From positions 496,001-560,000 of the forward strand of contig NZ_NSLI01000003.1 of NCBI RefSeq assembly GCF_002288825.1: a DNA stretch of 64,000 nt, written 5' to 3'. The notes under the pieces are model-generated. The model did no database searches, was not told where the DNA came from, and worked only from the letters and a program-made list of their open reading frames with translations. Positions 26,286 to 34,925 of this stretch are shown here, piece after piece. How positions within the stretch are numbered: position 1 is the first letter of the stretch; each line of letters begins with the position of its first letter. A program made the position numbers and the translations under genes. This stretch comes from Sphingomonas lenta (lineage in GTDB: Bacteria; Pseudomonadota; Alphaproteobacteria; Sphingomonadales; Sphingomonadaceae).

Positions 26286-26869
26286 ACGTCCGGCTTACGC
26301 GTGAGGGGAACGGAATGGAAACGCGAAAAGCTGGGCGGGCGGGCCGGCGGTCGAGATTGACGCGTGGGTACGCGGGCGGGGTCAGGTTCGCGTCGGCTTT
26401 TCCGCGGTTTTCCGCCGTTCTCGCGGGTGAGTTTGACGACTTTGACACGGAAACGCCTGTTTGACGGTGTTTTCGGCGGGGAACGAGCGATGGTGATGGG
26501 CTAAGTCACTGGAATTACGTCTATAGAACGCGTCGGTGAAGTTGACGCGTCTGGACGTGTGCTCGTCGCCTGCGCGCTGTCGGAGGCGGAAGTACACTAA
26601 AGTACACGCCAAGAACGCTCGGCGGCTCGTTGCGAGTGAGTAGCAGTAGGAGCTGGCGGATCGCTCGCGTCGCACGCGGCTTCTTAGTGGGACGAACGAT
26701 GTCAAAGAGCGAATCGTGACGGTAGGATCGTCGCAGCTTGTAGGACAGCGGTTTTCGTCATGTCCGTGCTCGACCCATAGCGGGCGTCGGCTGGGTAAGG
26801 CATCCTGCACTTAAGACGATTACAACGAGGTCAAAGGGTGACCGCCGCGTCTGGAGAGCGATAACGACG
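26286..26869. other. gene-free stretch of lower G+C
   Basis: These 584 nt separate the divergent helicase and Imm11-like genes. The G+C content is visibly lower than in the flanks. Frames on the minus strand stay open, but they translate to unordered Cys/Arg/Ser-rich sequence without ribosome binding sites, so I do not call them genes. Several TTGAC-like hexamers occur between 26415 and 26470, but I cannot define a promoter. The stretch may be a decayed remnant of transferred DNA that belonged with the next gene. Confidence 0.5.
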
Positions 26870-27646
26870 ATGATCGATCCCGATCGCATCATCCGCATTG
26901 AGGGCGAAGGCCTGCTGCCGCCCGCGTACGAGCCTCAGATCCCCGCCGGGATGCGCGAGGACGAGAAGGTGCGTGTGATCCCGCCCTGCCCGCCGTGGCG
27001 GAGCCAGACCGCTGCAGAGTTGGTCGACGTATTTCATGGTCGCTCGCCTCAGGACCAACGCTACTGGTTTTTCAGGGAAGCTTACGAGAGCAAGCTGCCG
27101 GACGGGATGACTTGGGAGGGTGACCCAGGACCGGGTCAGCCTCACTTCGGTAGTGGCTGCGGCTTGGATCGGGTGCCAGACAACTCCGTGTTTCGGTTCC
27201 ACACTTCAACCGCACGCATCAAGATGCCCGACCTTTGGAATTATCGTGGCATGCTGGTGATGAGCGGGCGGCTGCTGGAGCTGTTCCGCGAGGTGGACGC
27301 CGACGCCCTCGTCTGGAAGCGGCTGCTGATCCGGGGGAAGGACGGCGGCACGGTTCCGGGCGACTTCTACTTGGTCGACGTCGTCCGCAACATCCCGGCG
27401 ATCGACATCGCGAACTCGATCGTCGAGTACAGAGGACCGAGCGGGCCATACCCGCCAGCGCTGGTGGGGTATGTCTCATGCCGGGTCCGGGACGATCTTG
27501 ACCCATCGCTGCATGTGTTCCGGCAGACCAAATTCGGATTGTCCGGTGGTTACAGGGTCATCGTGAGCGCGGCTTTGCGCCGTCGTCTGCTCGACATCAA
27601 GCCGAGTCTGACCAACATGCACTTCACCGCCTGCGGCGACCTTTAG
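26870..27646 (+). CDS. Imm11/DUF1629-like protein, possible orphan immunity protein
   Basis: In this 258-aa protein the central segment (VFRFHTSTARIKMPD near 105-120, then LVMSGRLLELFREVD) and the downstream FYLVDVVRNIPAID and VFRQTKFGLSGGYRVIVSAALRRRL match by eye the layout of DUF1629/Imm11 proteins. Many of those are immunity proteins of polymorphic toxins. No toxin gene lies next to it. Base composition is lower in G+C than its neighbours, and it is flanked by gene-poor sequence, both signs of transfer. No signal peptide. The family match is moderate and the immunity role is inferred. Confidence 0.65.
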   Translation: MIDPDRIIRIEGEGLLPPAYEPQIPAGMREDEKVRVIPPCPPWRSQTAAELVDVFHGRSPQDQRYWFFREAYESKLPDGMTWEGDPGPGQPHFGSGCGLDRVPDNSVFRFHTSTARIKMPDLWNYRGMLVMSGRLLELFREVDADALVWKRLLIRGKDGGTVPGDFYLVDVVRNIPAIDIANSIVEYRGPSGPYPPALVGYVSCRVRDDLDPSLHVFRQTKFGLSGGYRVIVSAALRRRLLDIKPSLTNMHFTACGDL

Positions 27647-27800
27647 GAGTACCGACGCGGGTGATCCCATCCAGACAGACGCAAATAGCAGGTCCGCGCC
27701 CGTAAGCGTCCGCATGTCCGGCTATGACTTATCGGCATTCCACGCTTAGCTGACGGTCAGAGCACCACGCGCTGTTCCGGGTTAGCGACTTTTACGCCAC

Positions 27801-27841
27801 GCCGCGGCGAAGCCGCGTCGTCGGACCTAGCTGGAGCTAGG
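27801..27841. repeat. palindromic repeat (GACGCGGCTTCGCCGCGGC family) plus hairpin
   Basis: Positions 27801-27826 are, on the minus strand, identical over 26 nt to 62897-62922. The core is the hairpin CGCGGC-GAA-GCCGCG. A second perfect hairpin, CCTAGCT-GG-AGCTAGG, follows at 27826-27841. They lie in the 251-nt convergent spacer between the Imm11-like and L,D-transpeptidase genes and probably serve as terminators. Confidence 0.7.
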
Positions 27842-27897
27842 CCGGCCGGGCTGGGGCGTCTCGCTTCGAGCTTCGCTCGGCGCGTGCGCCCTGCGCC

Positions 27898-29262
27898 TTA
27901 CCGGCTCGCGTACCTCCCGGCATCCCCGCCCGCCATCCGCACCCGATCCCGGTTATACACGTCGGGCCGGAACACCATGTCCTGCCCCTCGGCCGCGACG
28001 GTCAGGTAGGTGATGTAGACCGGCACCGGCTGGGCGAGGTCGACGCGCTTCTCGGGCGTCGTGGCCTTGGTCGAGACCGGCTTGCCGAACAGCCAGCGCG
28101 CGAGGCGGGGCGCGTCCTCCAGGCGGACGCAGCCGGACGAGAAGAGCCGGTCGTCCTCGCGCAGCAGCGCCTTTTCCGGCGTGTCGTGGAGGTAGATGCC
28201 GAGCGAGTTGGGGAACATGAACTTGATGCGCCCCATGGCGTTGTTCGGCCCCGGCAGCTGGCGGACACGCGCGTCGATGCGGCCCTCGCGGACCGCGCGC
28301 CAATCGATCGTCGCCGGGTTCACGACGCGGGCGTTGTCCGACCAGTCGGACAGCGCCTCGAAACGCTTGGCCTTCAGGAACCCCGGCCCCTGCTCGACCG
28401 CGCCGGGCGCGACGCGCAGGCGGACGAGGTCGGGCGGCAGGTTCCAGTACGGGTTGACGCTGGCGTAGCGGATCAGGCCCGCCATGATCGGCGTGGGCTC
28501 GGTCGGCTTGCCGACCACCACGCGCATGGAGCCGACCGCGCGGCCGTTCTCATACATCCACAGCCGCGCCGCCGCCGCGTCGACGAGCACGTAGCGGCCC
28601 GGTTGCGCCGCGCCCGGCAGCACGCGCGCGCGGTCGAGGTTGGCGCGCACCAGGTCGAGCGTCGCGTCGTCGGCGTAGCGCATCTGGTCGGTCGCCGCGC
28701 GGCGGAGGCCGGCATAGACCGGGTTCATCCAGCCCATGCCGTCGACATGGGCGGCGAGCGACGGCGCGGCGGCCGCCTGCTCCAGCATCGCCCGCATCGT
28801 CGGCGCCTGCGGCCGGAGCTCGGCGTCGGCGAAGTGCATGCCGATGTCGCGGGGCGCGCGCATGTCGCGGGCGAGCTGCGCGAAGGAGCGCGACAGCGCC
28901 ATCTCGGCGCGGGCTAGCGCGCGGGGCGAGCCGCCCTCCGCCCGTTCCAGCGCCCTCGTCAGGTCGCGTGGGCGGTAGTCGCCGGGGTCGAGCCCGTCGA
29001 GCTCGGCGGAGGCGATCAGGTCGAGCAGTCGCTCCGCCTCCGGCCCGATCGCGCCGCCGCGGATCCAGAGCGGCTGGTTGCCGCGGGCGCGGTAGAAGGC
29101 GCGGATTTCGCGCGGGGCGTCCGCGTCGGCGATCTCGGCTGCTAAGCTGGAGGGAGCCTGCGCGAACGCAGACGACGGCGACCCGAGGGCCACCGCCGCC
29201 GTGCAGGCTCCGATGAACAGGGCGCGGGCCGAGTGCCCAAGCGCCGAACGCAACAGGTTCAT
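27898..29262 (-). CDS. L,D-transpeptidase (YkuD domain, YcbB-like)
   Basis: This 454-aa exported enzyme has a signal peptide ending near AFAQA (residue 35), an N-terminal peptidoglycan-binding-like region, then a YkuD catalytic domain with HDTPEK and the catalytic Cys in SSGCVRLED near residue 375. The layout matches YcbB/LdtD proteins, which form 3-3 crosslinks in peptidoglycan. AGGAGG lies just before the ATG. The next gene upstream on the same strand is the DUF4142 lipoprotein gene, 25 nt away, so they may be cotranscribed. Confidence 0.9.
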   Translation of the reverse strand: MNLLRSALGHSARALFIGACTAAVALGSPSSAFAQAPSSLAAEIADADAPREIRAFYRARGNQPLWIRGGAIGPEAERLLDLIASAELDGLDPGDYRPRDLTRALERAEGGSPRALARAEMALSRSFAQLARDMRAPRDIGMHFADAELRPQAPTMRAMLEQAAAAPSLAAHVDGMGWMNPVYAGLRRAATDQMRYADDATLDLVRANLDRARVLPGAAQPGRYVLVDAAAARLWMYENGRAVGSMRVVVGKPTEPTPIMAGLIRYASVNPYWNLPPDLVRLRVAPGAVEQGPGFLKAKRFEALSDWSDNARVVNPATIDWRAVREGRIDARVRQLPGPNNAMGRIKFMFPNSLGIYLHDTPEKALLREDDRLFSSGCVRLEDAPRLARWLFGKPVSTKATTPEKRVDLAQPVPVYITYLTVAAEGQDMVFRPDVYNRDRVRMAGGDAGRYASR

Positions 29263-29287
29263 AGGCCTCCTAATTCAGTCCGCGTCG

Positions 29288-29890
29288 TCAGCCGCGCTCG
29301 CCGGCCCGCGACGGCGGCGGCGTGTAGGCCGGAGCCGGCTGCTGCTGCATCATCGCCATGTCGGGAAGCGTCTGCGCCTGCGCAAGATGCTGTTGGATGA
29401 TCGGAGAGGTGTTCGAGGCGAACTGGCGGAACGGCGGCAGGTCGCCCTGCGACGCGTAGTTCTGCATCAGCGTCAGCGCCTCCTGGTGCGACGTGATCTG
29501 CGCCTGCTTGTAGGCGGCGTCGAACTGGCCAGGCTGGGCGGTGCGGAGCTGGTCGAGCAGCGCCTGGTGGTTCGGCATCAGCGTGGGCGGGGGCGGGGTG
29601 AGGTTGTTCGCCGACGCGAGCTGCGTCAGTTCGGCGGTGGTGCGCGTGTGGTGGTCGATCATCGTCTGGGCGTAGGCGCGGACCTGCGGGTTCTGCGACA
29701 TCTGCAGCGCCATCTGGCTCGACTGGATCTCGAACTGGTCGCTAGACGCGGCCATCGCCATGAAGCCCGGCGCGGACAGCGGCGAGCTGGGGTCGACGGC
29801 GGCCGCGGCGGTCGTCGAGCTATCGGTGGTCGTCTGGGCGCAGCCGGCGAGCAGTGCGAGGGCCGCGGCGCTTGCGAGAAGGGCTTTCAT
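29288..29890 (-). CDS. DUF4142-domain lipoprotein
   Basis: This 200-aa protein has a lipoprotein signal with lipobox LAGC (Cys17), a Thr/Ser/Ala linker and a helical DUF4142 domain. The domain has characteristic FEIQSSQMALQMSQNPQVRAYAQTMIDHH and HQEALTLMQNYASQGD segments, a ferritin-like bundle. The C-terminal tail is Pro/Gln rich. The function of DUF4142 proteins is unknown; they are often stress induced. AGGAG precedes ATG 29890, and an imperfect EcfG-like promoter (GGAAC-N17-CGTA) lies 41 nt upstream. Confidence 0.85.
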   Translation of the reverse strand: MKALLASAAALALLAGCAQTTTDSSTTAAAAVDPSSPLSAPGFMAMAASSDQFEIQSSQMALQMSQNPQVRAYAQTMIDHHTRTTAELTQLASANNLTPPPPTLMPNHQALLDQLRTAQPGQFDAAYKQAQITSHQEALTLMQNYASQGDLPPFRQFASNTSPIIQQHLAQAQTLPDMAMMQQQPAPAYTPPPSRAGERG

Positions 29891-29931
29891 CTTGTTTCTC
29901 CTGTTTTTCTCGGGCGACTTGCTGCCGCGAA

Positions 29932-29957
29932 TACGCGTTTGGGGTGGCAGATGTTCC
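29932..29957 (-). promoter_or_regulatory. possible EcfG-like promoter (imperfect)
   Basis: On the minus strand GGAAC (29957-29953) and CGTA (29935-29932) are 17 nt apart. The last -10 base departs from the CGTT consensus. The position 41 nt above the DUF4142 start is plausible. Confidence 0.3.
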
Positions 29958-29995
29958 CGTAACGACCGGCTCGCGCGCGAACGCGGCCCGATGCT

Positions 29996-30808
29996 ATGTC
30001 CGGACCCATGTTCCGCACCCGCGCCTCGCTCCGCGCCGACCTCCTGGCACTTGGGCTCCGGCCGGGCGACGCCGTCCTGGTCCACGCGGCGATGAGGGGG
30101 GTGGGGCCGCTGCTGAACGGTCCGGACGCGCTGATCGGGGCATTGTCCGACGCGGTCGGGCCGGACGGCACGGTGCTCGGTTACGCCGACTGGGACAGCG
30201 TCCATACCGACCTGATGGACGAGCAGGGGCGCGTGCTTCCCGAGTGGCGCGATCATGTGCCCGGCTTCGATCCGGCCCGATCGCGCGCGGTGCGGATGAA
30301 CGGCGCATACCCCGAGTTCCTGCGCACCACGCCCGGCGCGCGGCGCAGCGGCAATCCGGGCGCGTCGGTGGTGGCGCTGGGCGGGCAGGCCGAGTGGTTC
30401 ACCGCCGACCACCCGCTCGATTACGGCTACGGCCCCGGATCGCCGTTCGCCAAGCTGGTGGAGGCCGGGGGCCGCGTGCTCATGGTCGGCGCGCCGCTCG
30501 ACACCGCGACCCTGCTCCACCATGCCGAGCACCTGGCGTGGGTGCCCGGCAAGCGCGTGCTCCGATACGAGACGCCCTTCGCCACGCCTGCGGGCGTCGA
30601 GTGGCGCTGGACGGAGGAGTTCGACACCAGCGAGCCCGTGGTGGACGGCTTGGCCGAGGATTATTTCGCGGAGATCATCCGCGCCTTCCTCGCCGCGGGG
30701 ACCGGCGTGCGAGGGTCGATCGGCGGGGCCGCGGGTGTGCTGATGGACGCCGCGCCCCTATGCGCGTTCGGCGTCGCCTGGATTGAGGAGCGGCTGGGGA
30801 CCGCTTAG
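29996..30808 (+). CDS. aminoglycoside N3-acetyltransferase (AAC(3)) family protein
   Basis: This 270-aa Antibiotic_NAT-family protein transfers acetyl from acetyl-CoA; characterised members modify the 3-amino group of aminoglycosides. The N-terminal LLALGLRPGDAVLVHAAMRGVG and the central LHHAEHLA with its catalytic His match the family, as does the DTATLLHH stretch. Its composition is like that of its neighbours and there is no mobile element, so it looks like a resident chromosomal gene; whether it gives resistance cannot be read from the sequence. A start 12 nt later is equally possible; no ribosome binding site is seen for either. Confidence 0.82.
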   Translation: MSGPMFRTRASLRADLLALGLRPGDAVLVHAAMRGVGPLLNGPDALIGALSDAVGPDGTVLGYADWDSVHTDLMDEQGRVLPEWRDHVPGFDPARSRAVRMNGAYPEFLRTTPGARRSGNPGASVVALGGQAEWFTADHPLDYGYGPGSPFAKLVEAGGRVLMVGAPLDTATLLHHAEHLAWVPGKRVLRYETPFATPAGVEWRWTEEFDTSEPVVDGLAEDYFAEIIRAFLAAGTGVRGSIGGAAGVLMDAAPLCAFGVAWIEERLGTA

Positions 30809-30975
30809 TCGACCGTGCCGACCTTCTTCGCGCCGCGCCACACCTCGCAGACGGGGCAGTCGCCGTCGCGCTCGGCCGCGCGCATGGCCGCATGGTCGCA
30901 CGGCGCGTCCATGTCCTTGCCCTTGATGATCCGGCCGTTGCTCTCGTTCAGCTTGTAAACGCGGTAGTGCGCCAT
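30805..30975 (-). CDS. small Cys-containing (putative zinc-ribbon) protein
   Basis: This 56-aa protein begins MAHYRVYKLNESNGRI. It carries one Cys-His pair (PCDH) and a CPVC motif about 13 residues later, together able to form a compact zinc site, plus a basic C-terminus. GGAGGG lies 4 nt before ATG 30975. The 3' end overlaps the AAC(3) gene by 4 nt. Short proteins of this type are common in sphingomonads; the function is unknown. Confidence 0.65.
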   Translation of the reverse strand: MAHYRVYKLNESNGRIIKGKDMDAPCDHAAMRAAERDGDCPVCEVWRGAKKVGTVD

Positions 30976-31077
30976 CGTCCCTCCACCCCGCGCGCACCCA
31001 TACACGCTATCCCGCTGTAAATCCAGAGTTGCTGGATCGACTATGGCCGCCCGTGCACGCAGGGTCCGCGGGGTCGC

Positions 31078-31599
31078 TCAGCGCCCCTCCAGCTTGTCCC
31101 GGAGCCCCGCCAGCGGGCCGAGCGGCTTGGCCTCCTCTTCGGTCAGCACACCGGCCTCGCGCAGCGCCGCGGCCGCGCCCGGGCTGCGCGGGAAGGGGTC
31201 GAGCGCGAGCGCCATCGTCTCCGCCGCCGCCTCGCCGAGGTCGATGCGGTCGCCCGTATAGGGCACGCTGTCCAGCGCGTCGGCGGAGAGCTCGACCTCG
31301 TCGCCGGCGTCCTCCTGCTCCGGTACGAACAGCAGCTCGGCCGCCTCGTCCACATGCGTCGTGACCGGCTCGCCCGTGACCGAGCAGGCCTGCACCAGGT
31401 CGGCCTCGACGCGCCCGCGCGCGGTGATCCCCGCCGCCTCGCGCCGGATCGCGAAATGCGCGCGGAGGCGGTCGATCGAGACGAGGTCGAAGCGTTTCGC
31501 GAGCGCCGCGCGCTCGTCGGGCGTGGCGGTCATCTCGACCACCCGCTCGCGCTCGTGGATCTGGTCGATGCGCTCGGGACGGCTGAACTCCGGCGTCAC
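31078..31599 (-). CDS. YceD/DUF177-family protein
   Basis: This 173-aa protein has the DUF177 core: an N-terminal beta-rich segment, then QACSVTGEPVTTHVDEAAELLFVP and an acidic centre, ending with a conserved helical tail. YceD proteins are linked to 23S rRNA maturation in other bacteria and often sit by rpmF/plsX; here the partners are the bc1 chaperone and BamE, as usual in Sphingomonadales. It overlaps the chaperone gene by 4 nt. Confidence 0.85.
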   Translation of the reverse strand: MTPEFSRPERIDQIHERERVVEMTATPDERAALAKRFDLVSIDRLRAHFAIRREAAGITARGRVEADLVQACSVTGEPVTTHVDEAAELLFVPEQEDAGDEVELSADALDSVPYTGDRIDLGEAAAETMALALDPFPRSPGAAAALREAGVLTEEEAKPLGPLAGLRDKLEGR

Positions 31600-32108
31600 G
31601 GCAGATGTCCTTCGACGATTTGCGGGATGGGCACGGCGCGCAGCCGTTCGTGGAGCGCGAGCAGCTCGGAGCGGACATGCGCCAGCGCAGGCGCGTCGGG
31701 CGCTTCGCCGCGGTAGAGGTTGCGCGTGATCGCGCCGTCGATGTCGCCGGCGGCGATGCCGTCGCGGAATGCGCCGAGACGGCCGCCGAGCATGCTCATC
31801 ATCTTGCCGACGTGGCGGCCGACGGTGATGTCGCCGATGCCGAGCTGGCGGAGCTGGTTGTCCATGTCGTCGACGAAGCGCTCGGCGAGTCGGGCCGCGG
31901 GTTCCGCGCCCTGGGCGTGGTCGTCCTCCATGCGGAGCAGCACCAAGGACAGCACGGCCGCGACCATGTCGAACCGGCCGTCCACCGTGTCGGGCACGCG
32001 GCCCTCCAGATACCAGTGCGGCTCGCGCGCGCGCAGCACCACCGCGTTGTAGAGCAGGAACGTCGGCTCATGGTCCTGCCGGCCGAACAACCTGTTGATC
32101 AAACCCAA
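31596..32108 (-). CDS. ubiquinol-cytochrome c chaperone (UQCC1/CBP3) family protein
   Basis: This protein of about 170 aa has the UQCC1/CBP3 family pattern, with segments FLLYNAVVLRAREPHWYLEGRVPDTVDGRFDM and FVDDMDNQLRQLGIGDITVGRHVGKMM. Mitochondrial relatives help assemble cytochrome b of complex III. I chose TTG 32108 because GAGG lies about 10 nt upstream and the protein begins like its relatives (GLINRLFG); the frame is open to an ATG at 32186, which would add 26 atypical residues. It is divergent from bamE. Confidence 0.8.
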   Translation of the reverse strand: MGLINRLFGRQDHEPTFLLYNAVVLRAREPHWYLEGRVPDTVDGRFDMVAAVLSLVLLRMEDDHAQGAEPAARLAERFVDDMDNQLRQLGIGDITVGRHVGKMMSMLGGRLGAFRDGIAAGDIDGAITRNLYRGEAPDAPALAHVRSELLALHERLRAVPIPQIVEGHLP

Positions 32109-32241
32109 TTCCGTGGTCCTCGAACATCCCCCGCGCTTGCCCGCGCGGGTGCGATGGCATATCGAACCGAACCGCGTTTCGATCAACGGCTAGGGCCGCC
32201 ACGCGCGCTCGAACCCTTGGCCTGTACCCCTGGAGTATTCG

Positions 32242-32715
32242 ATGAAGCCGCTTCTCGTCCGCTCGGTCCTCCTGGCCGGCCTGCTCGCCGCCGGCGCGTG
32301 CACGCCGCTGCGTTCGCACCAGGGTTACGTGATCGACGCCGACCTCGTGAACTCCGTCCAGCCCGGCGTCGACAACCGCCAGTCGGTGCTCCAGACGCTG
32401 GGGCGGCCCAGCTTCACCGGCCAGTTCGACAATGCCGACTGGTATTACGTCGCGCGGGACAGCAGCAATCTCGCCTTCCGCAACCCGCGGCCGCGCGAGC
32501 AGATCACGCTGCAGATCAGCTTCGACCAGGCGGGCAACGTGTCCGCGATCCGCCGTTCGGGCATGGACCAGGTCGCGTCCATCAACCCCTCACGCAAGGA
32601 GACGCCGACGCTCGGGCGCGAGCGCGGCTTCTTCGAAGAGCTGTTCGGCAATATCGGCACCGTGGGCGCACCGGGCGCCGCGGGGGCGGCGGGAGGCGGG
32701 CGCACGACGCCGTAA
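32242..32715 (+). CDS. bamE: outer membrane protein assembly factor BamE (SmpA/OmlA)
   Basis: This 157-aa lipoprotein has lipobox AGAC (Cys20) and the SmpA/OmlA fold: VNSVQPGVDNRQSVLQTLGRPSFTG then WYYVARDSSNLAF and the beta strand ITLQISFDQAGNVSAI. It is part of the BAM complex that inserts outer-membrane barrels. The C-terminal extension (about 115-157) is Gly/Ala rich and common in sphingomonads. Its order next to the bc1 chaperone and YceD genes is conserved. Confidence 0.9.
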   Translation: MKPLLVRSVLLAGLLAAGACTPLRSHQGYVIDADLVNSVQPGVDNRQSVLQTLGRPSFTGQFDNADWYYVARDSSNLAFRNPRPREQITLQISFDQAGNVSAIRRSGMDQVASINPSRKETPTLGRERGFFEELFGNIGTVGAPGAAGAAGGGRTTP

Positions 32716-32823
32716 AAGCTGCACGCCGGCTTACAGGCGCGTTCCCGTATCGTTCAGCGCGACCCGGTTACATCCCTCCTCAAGACGGGCGATCAGCAAT
32801 CCCGTCGTGTGAGGAGTGAGATC

Positions 32824-33351
32824 ATGCGTAAACTGATCACCGCCGCCCTGTTGGCCGCCACCGCCCTGGTGCCGGCGGCCGCCCAGGCGCAGGGGCGCGG
32901 CGAGCTGCGCCGCGACCGCCAGGAGATCCGCGAGGAGCAGCGCGAGCTGCGCCGCGCGTACCGCTACGGCGACCGCGAGGACATCCGCGACGCCCGCCGC
33001 GACCTGCGCGAGGCGCGTCGCGAGTATCGCGAGGACCTGCGCGATTACCGTCAAAACGATTGGCGCCGCAACGACTGGCGCCGCAACGACTGGCGCGACT
33101 ACCGCCAGCGCAACCGCGCGCTCTACGCGGGCGGGAACTGGCGCGCGCCGTTCGGCTACAACAGCTTCCGTCCCGGCGTGCGCATCGGCGCGCCCTACTA
33201 CACGCAGCGCTACTGGATCAGCGATCCGTACCGCTACCACCTGCCCCGGCCGGTGGGCTTCCAGCGCTGGGTGCGGCACTATGACGACCTGCTGCTCGTC
33301 GATACGCGGCGCGGCGTCGTGGTGGACGTGATCCGCGGCTTCTACTGGTAA
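32824..33351 (+). CDS. RcnB-family periplasmic protein
   Basis: This 175-aa protein has a signal peptide (cleavage near AQAQ, residue 23). A highly charged Arg/Asp/Glu helical region follows, including the tandem repeat NDWRR NDWRR NDWRD near 79-92. It ends in the RcnB-type tail RYHLPRPVGFQRWVRHYDDLLLVDTRRGVVVDVI. RcnB proteins affect nickel/cobalt efflux in enterobacteria, but most alphaproteobacterial members are untested. AGGAGTGAG precedes ATG 32824. Confidence 0.85.
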   Translation: MRKLITAALLAATALVPAAAQAQGRGELRRDRQEIREEQRELRRAYRYGDREDIRDARRDLREARREYREDLRDYRQNDWRRNDWRRNDWRDYRQRNRALYAGGNWRAPFGYNSFRPGVRIGAPYYTQRYWISDPYRYHLPRPVGFQRWVRHYDDLLLVDTRRGVVVDVIRGFYW

Positions 33352-33365
33352 GCCGCGGGAGAAAG

Positions 33366-33439
33366 GGGCGGCCCCGAGGGGCCGCCCAGCATTGGCCGCG
33401 CCGCGTGCTACGCATCGGCGCGGCCGTGCCTTTCGGCAC
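33366..33439 (+). terminator. three consecutive hairpins after the RcnB-like gene
   Basis: GGGCGGCCCC-GA-GGGGCCGCCC (33366-33387) is a perfect 10-bp stem. It is followed by GGCCGCGCCG/CGGCGCGGCC arms at 33394-33403 and 33416-33425, and GTGCC-TTTC-GGCAC at 33426-33439. No U-tract follows, so termination may need Rho. The stretch is the spacer before the glycosyltransferase gene and could also shape its 5' leader. Confidence 0.6.
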
Positions 33440-33548
33440 CGATCCCGAAAGGGGAAGGGATCTGCCCGCCATAACGTCGCGCGGGCGCTCTTGATCCACG
33501 TCAGGAAAGCGTCGAAGCTGCCCGTTCGGGGGCTTCGCGGGGGCGCGG

Positions 33549-34925
33549 GTGGACTGGGTGCTGTGGGGGCTGGACGCGGTCACGCGCGAGGTGCTGCTGT
33601 TCGCGGCGTTCGGCTTCCTGGTGGGCGGCATCGACGACCTGCTGGTGGACGGCGTTTACCTCCTGCGCCGCGCGCTAGGCCGGGATCGCCGCCTGCGGCT
33701 GGATCGGCTCCCGCCGCCGGATAGGCCGGGGCGCTTCGCCGTCTTCGTGCCCGCCTGGGACGAGGTGGCGGTGATCGGCGCGATGCTGGACACGGCGCTG
33801 GCGCGCATCCGGCACGCCGATTTCAGCATCTATGTCGGCGCCTACCCGAACGACCCCGCGACGATCGCGGCGGTTCGGGAGGTCGCCGGCCGCGACCCGC
33901 GCGTCCGCTTGGTCGTCGGACCGCGGTCGGGGCCGACGACCAAGGGCGACAATCTGAACGTCCTGTGGCGCGCGCTGCGGCGCGACGACGAGGAGGGTGG
34001 CGCGGAGACGCGCGCGGTCGTGCTCCACGACGCCGAGGACGTGATCCATCCCGCGGAGCTCACCGTCTTCGACGCGCTCCTGGACCGCTACGCCGCCGTT
34101 CAGGTTCCGGTGCTCCCGCTCGTCCGATCCGACGCCTGGGCGATCTCCGGGAGCTACGCGGACTTTTTCGCGGAGGCGCATGGCAAGGCGATGGTCGTGC
34201 GGAACGCCGTCGGCGCGGGCATGCCGCTGGCGGGCGTGGGTTGCGCGATCCGCTGCGACGCGCTCGCCGCGTTGGCGGAGGAGCGCGGCGGCGATCCGTT
34301 CGCCGCCGACGCGCTGTGCGAAGACTATGAGCAGGGGCTTCGCTTGGCCCGCCTAGGCTTTCGCGGATGCTTCGCGAGGGTCGCCGACGAGCGCGGCGGG
34401 CTGGTGGCCACGCGGGCCTATTTCCCCGACGCACTCGATCCCGCGGTTCGCCAGCAAGCGCGGTGGATCACCGGGATCGCGCTCACCGGCTGGGACCGGA
34501 CGGGCTGGAGCCGCCCGCTCGCATTGGCGGATCATTGGATGCGCGCCCGCGACCGGCGGGCTCCGGTAGCGGTGCTGGTGCTGGCGGCGGCGTATCTGGC
34601 CCTCATCTTGTGGGCCTGCACCGGCGCGGCTTACTGGGCGGTAGGCGAGGTGCGGCCGCCCGTCGACCCGGTGCTGCAACGCGTGCTGACGGTCAACGCG
34701 GGCCTGCTCGCCTGGCGGCTGTCGTGCCGGGTGGCGTTCACGGCGCGGCACTATGGCTGGCGCGAGGGGCTGCGCGCGATCCCACGGCTGTTCGTCGCCA
34801 ACGCGGTGTCGCTGCTCGCGGTGCGTCGCGCGGTGTGGCGCTACGTCGCCATGCTGCGCGGGGCCGCGCCCGTCTGGGACAAGACCGCGCACCGGTTTCC
34901 CGACCTGCGCGCGGAGCCGGCATGA
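33549..34925 (+). CDS. NfrB-like membrane glycosyltransferase (GT2)
   Basis: This 458-aa inner-membrane GT2 enzyme starts with GTG. One N-terminal membrane segment (about 15-35) precedes the catalytic domain, with TKGDNLN, HDAEDVIHP, the acidic EDYEQGLRL and QQARWITG (QxxRW); two or more C-terminal helices follow. The HDAEDVIHP motif is characteristic of NfrB, the inner-membrane partner of the phage N4 receptor system, and of related glycan synthases. It is shorter than E. coli NfrB (no C-terminal MshEN/GSPII_E-type domain). Its stop overlaps the next gene (ATGA), which encodes an NfrA-C-type barrel, so the pair probably makes and exports a surface glycan. Confidence 0.82.
   Translation: MDWVLWGLDAVTREVLLFAAFGFLVGGIDDLLVDGVYLLRRALGRDRRLRLDRLPPPDRPGRFAVFVPAWDEVAVIGAMLDTALARIRHADFSIYVGAYPNDPATIAAVREVAGRDPRVRLVVGPRSGPTTKGDNLNVLWRALRRDDEEGGAETRAVVLHDAEDVIHPAELTVFDALLDRYAAVQVPVLPLVRSDAWAISGSYADFFAEAHGKAMVVRNAVGAGMPLAGVGCAIRCDALAALAEERGGDPFAADALCEDYEQGLRLARLGFRGCFARVADERGGLVATRAYFPDALDPAVRQQARWITGIALTGWDRTGWSRPLALADHWMRARDRRAPVAVLVLAAAYLALILWACTGAAYWAVGEVRPPVDPVLQRVLTVNAGLLAWRLSCRVAFTARHYGWREGLRAIPRLFVANAVSLLAVRRAVWRYVAMLRGAAPVWDKTAHRFPDLRAEPA

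Noticed and set aside
26382..26810. 142-codon minus-strand frame in the low-G+C spacer
   Set aside because: The sequence is Ser/Arg/Cys rich without pattern, there is no ribosome binding site and no family resemblance.
29891..30532. N-terminal extension of the DUF4142 gene
   Set aside because: It would bury a perfect lipoprotein signal in mid-protein and is antisense to the AAC(3) gene.
29996..30808. AAC(3) gene as an acquired resistance gene
   Set aside because: Base composition matches the flanks, there is no integron, IS or repeat around it, and family membership alone does not show resistance.
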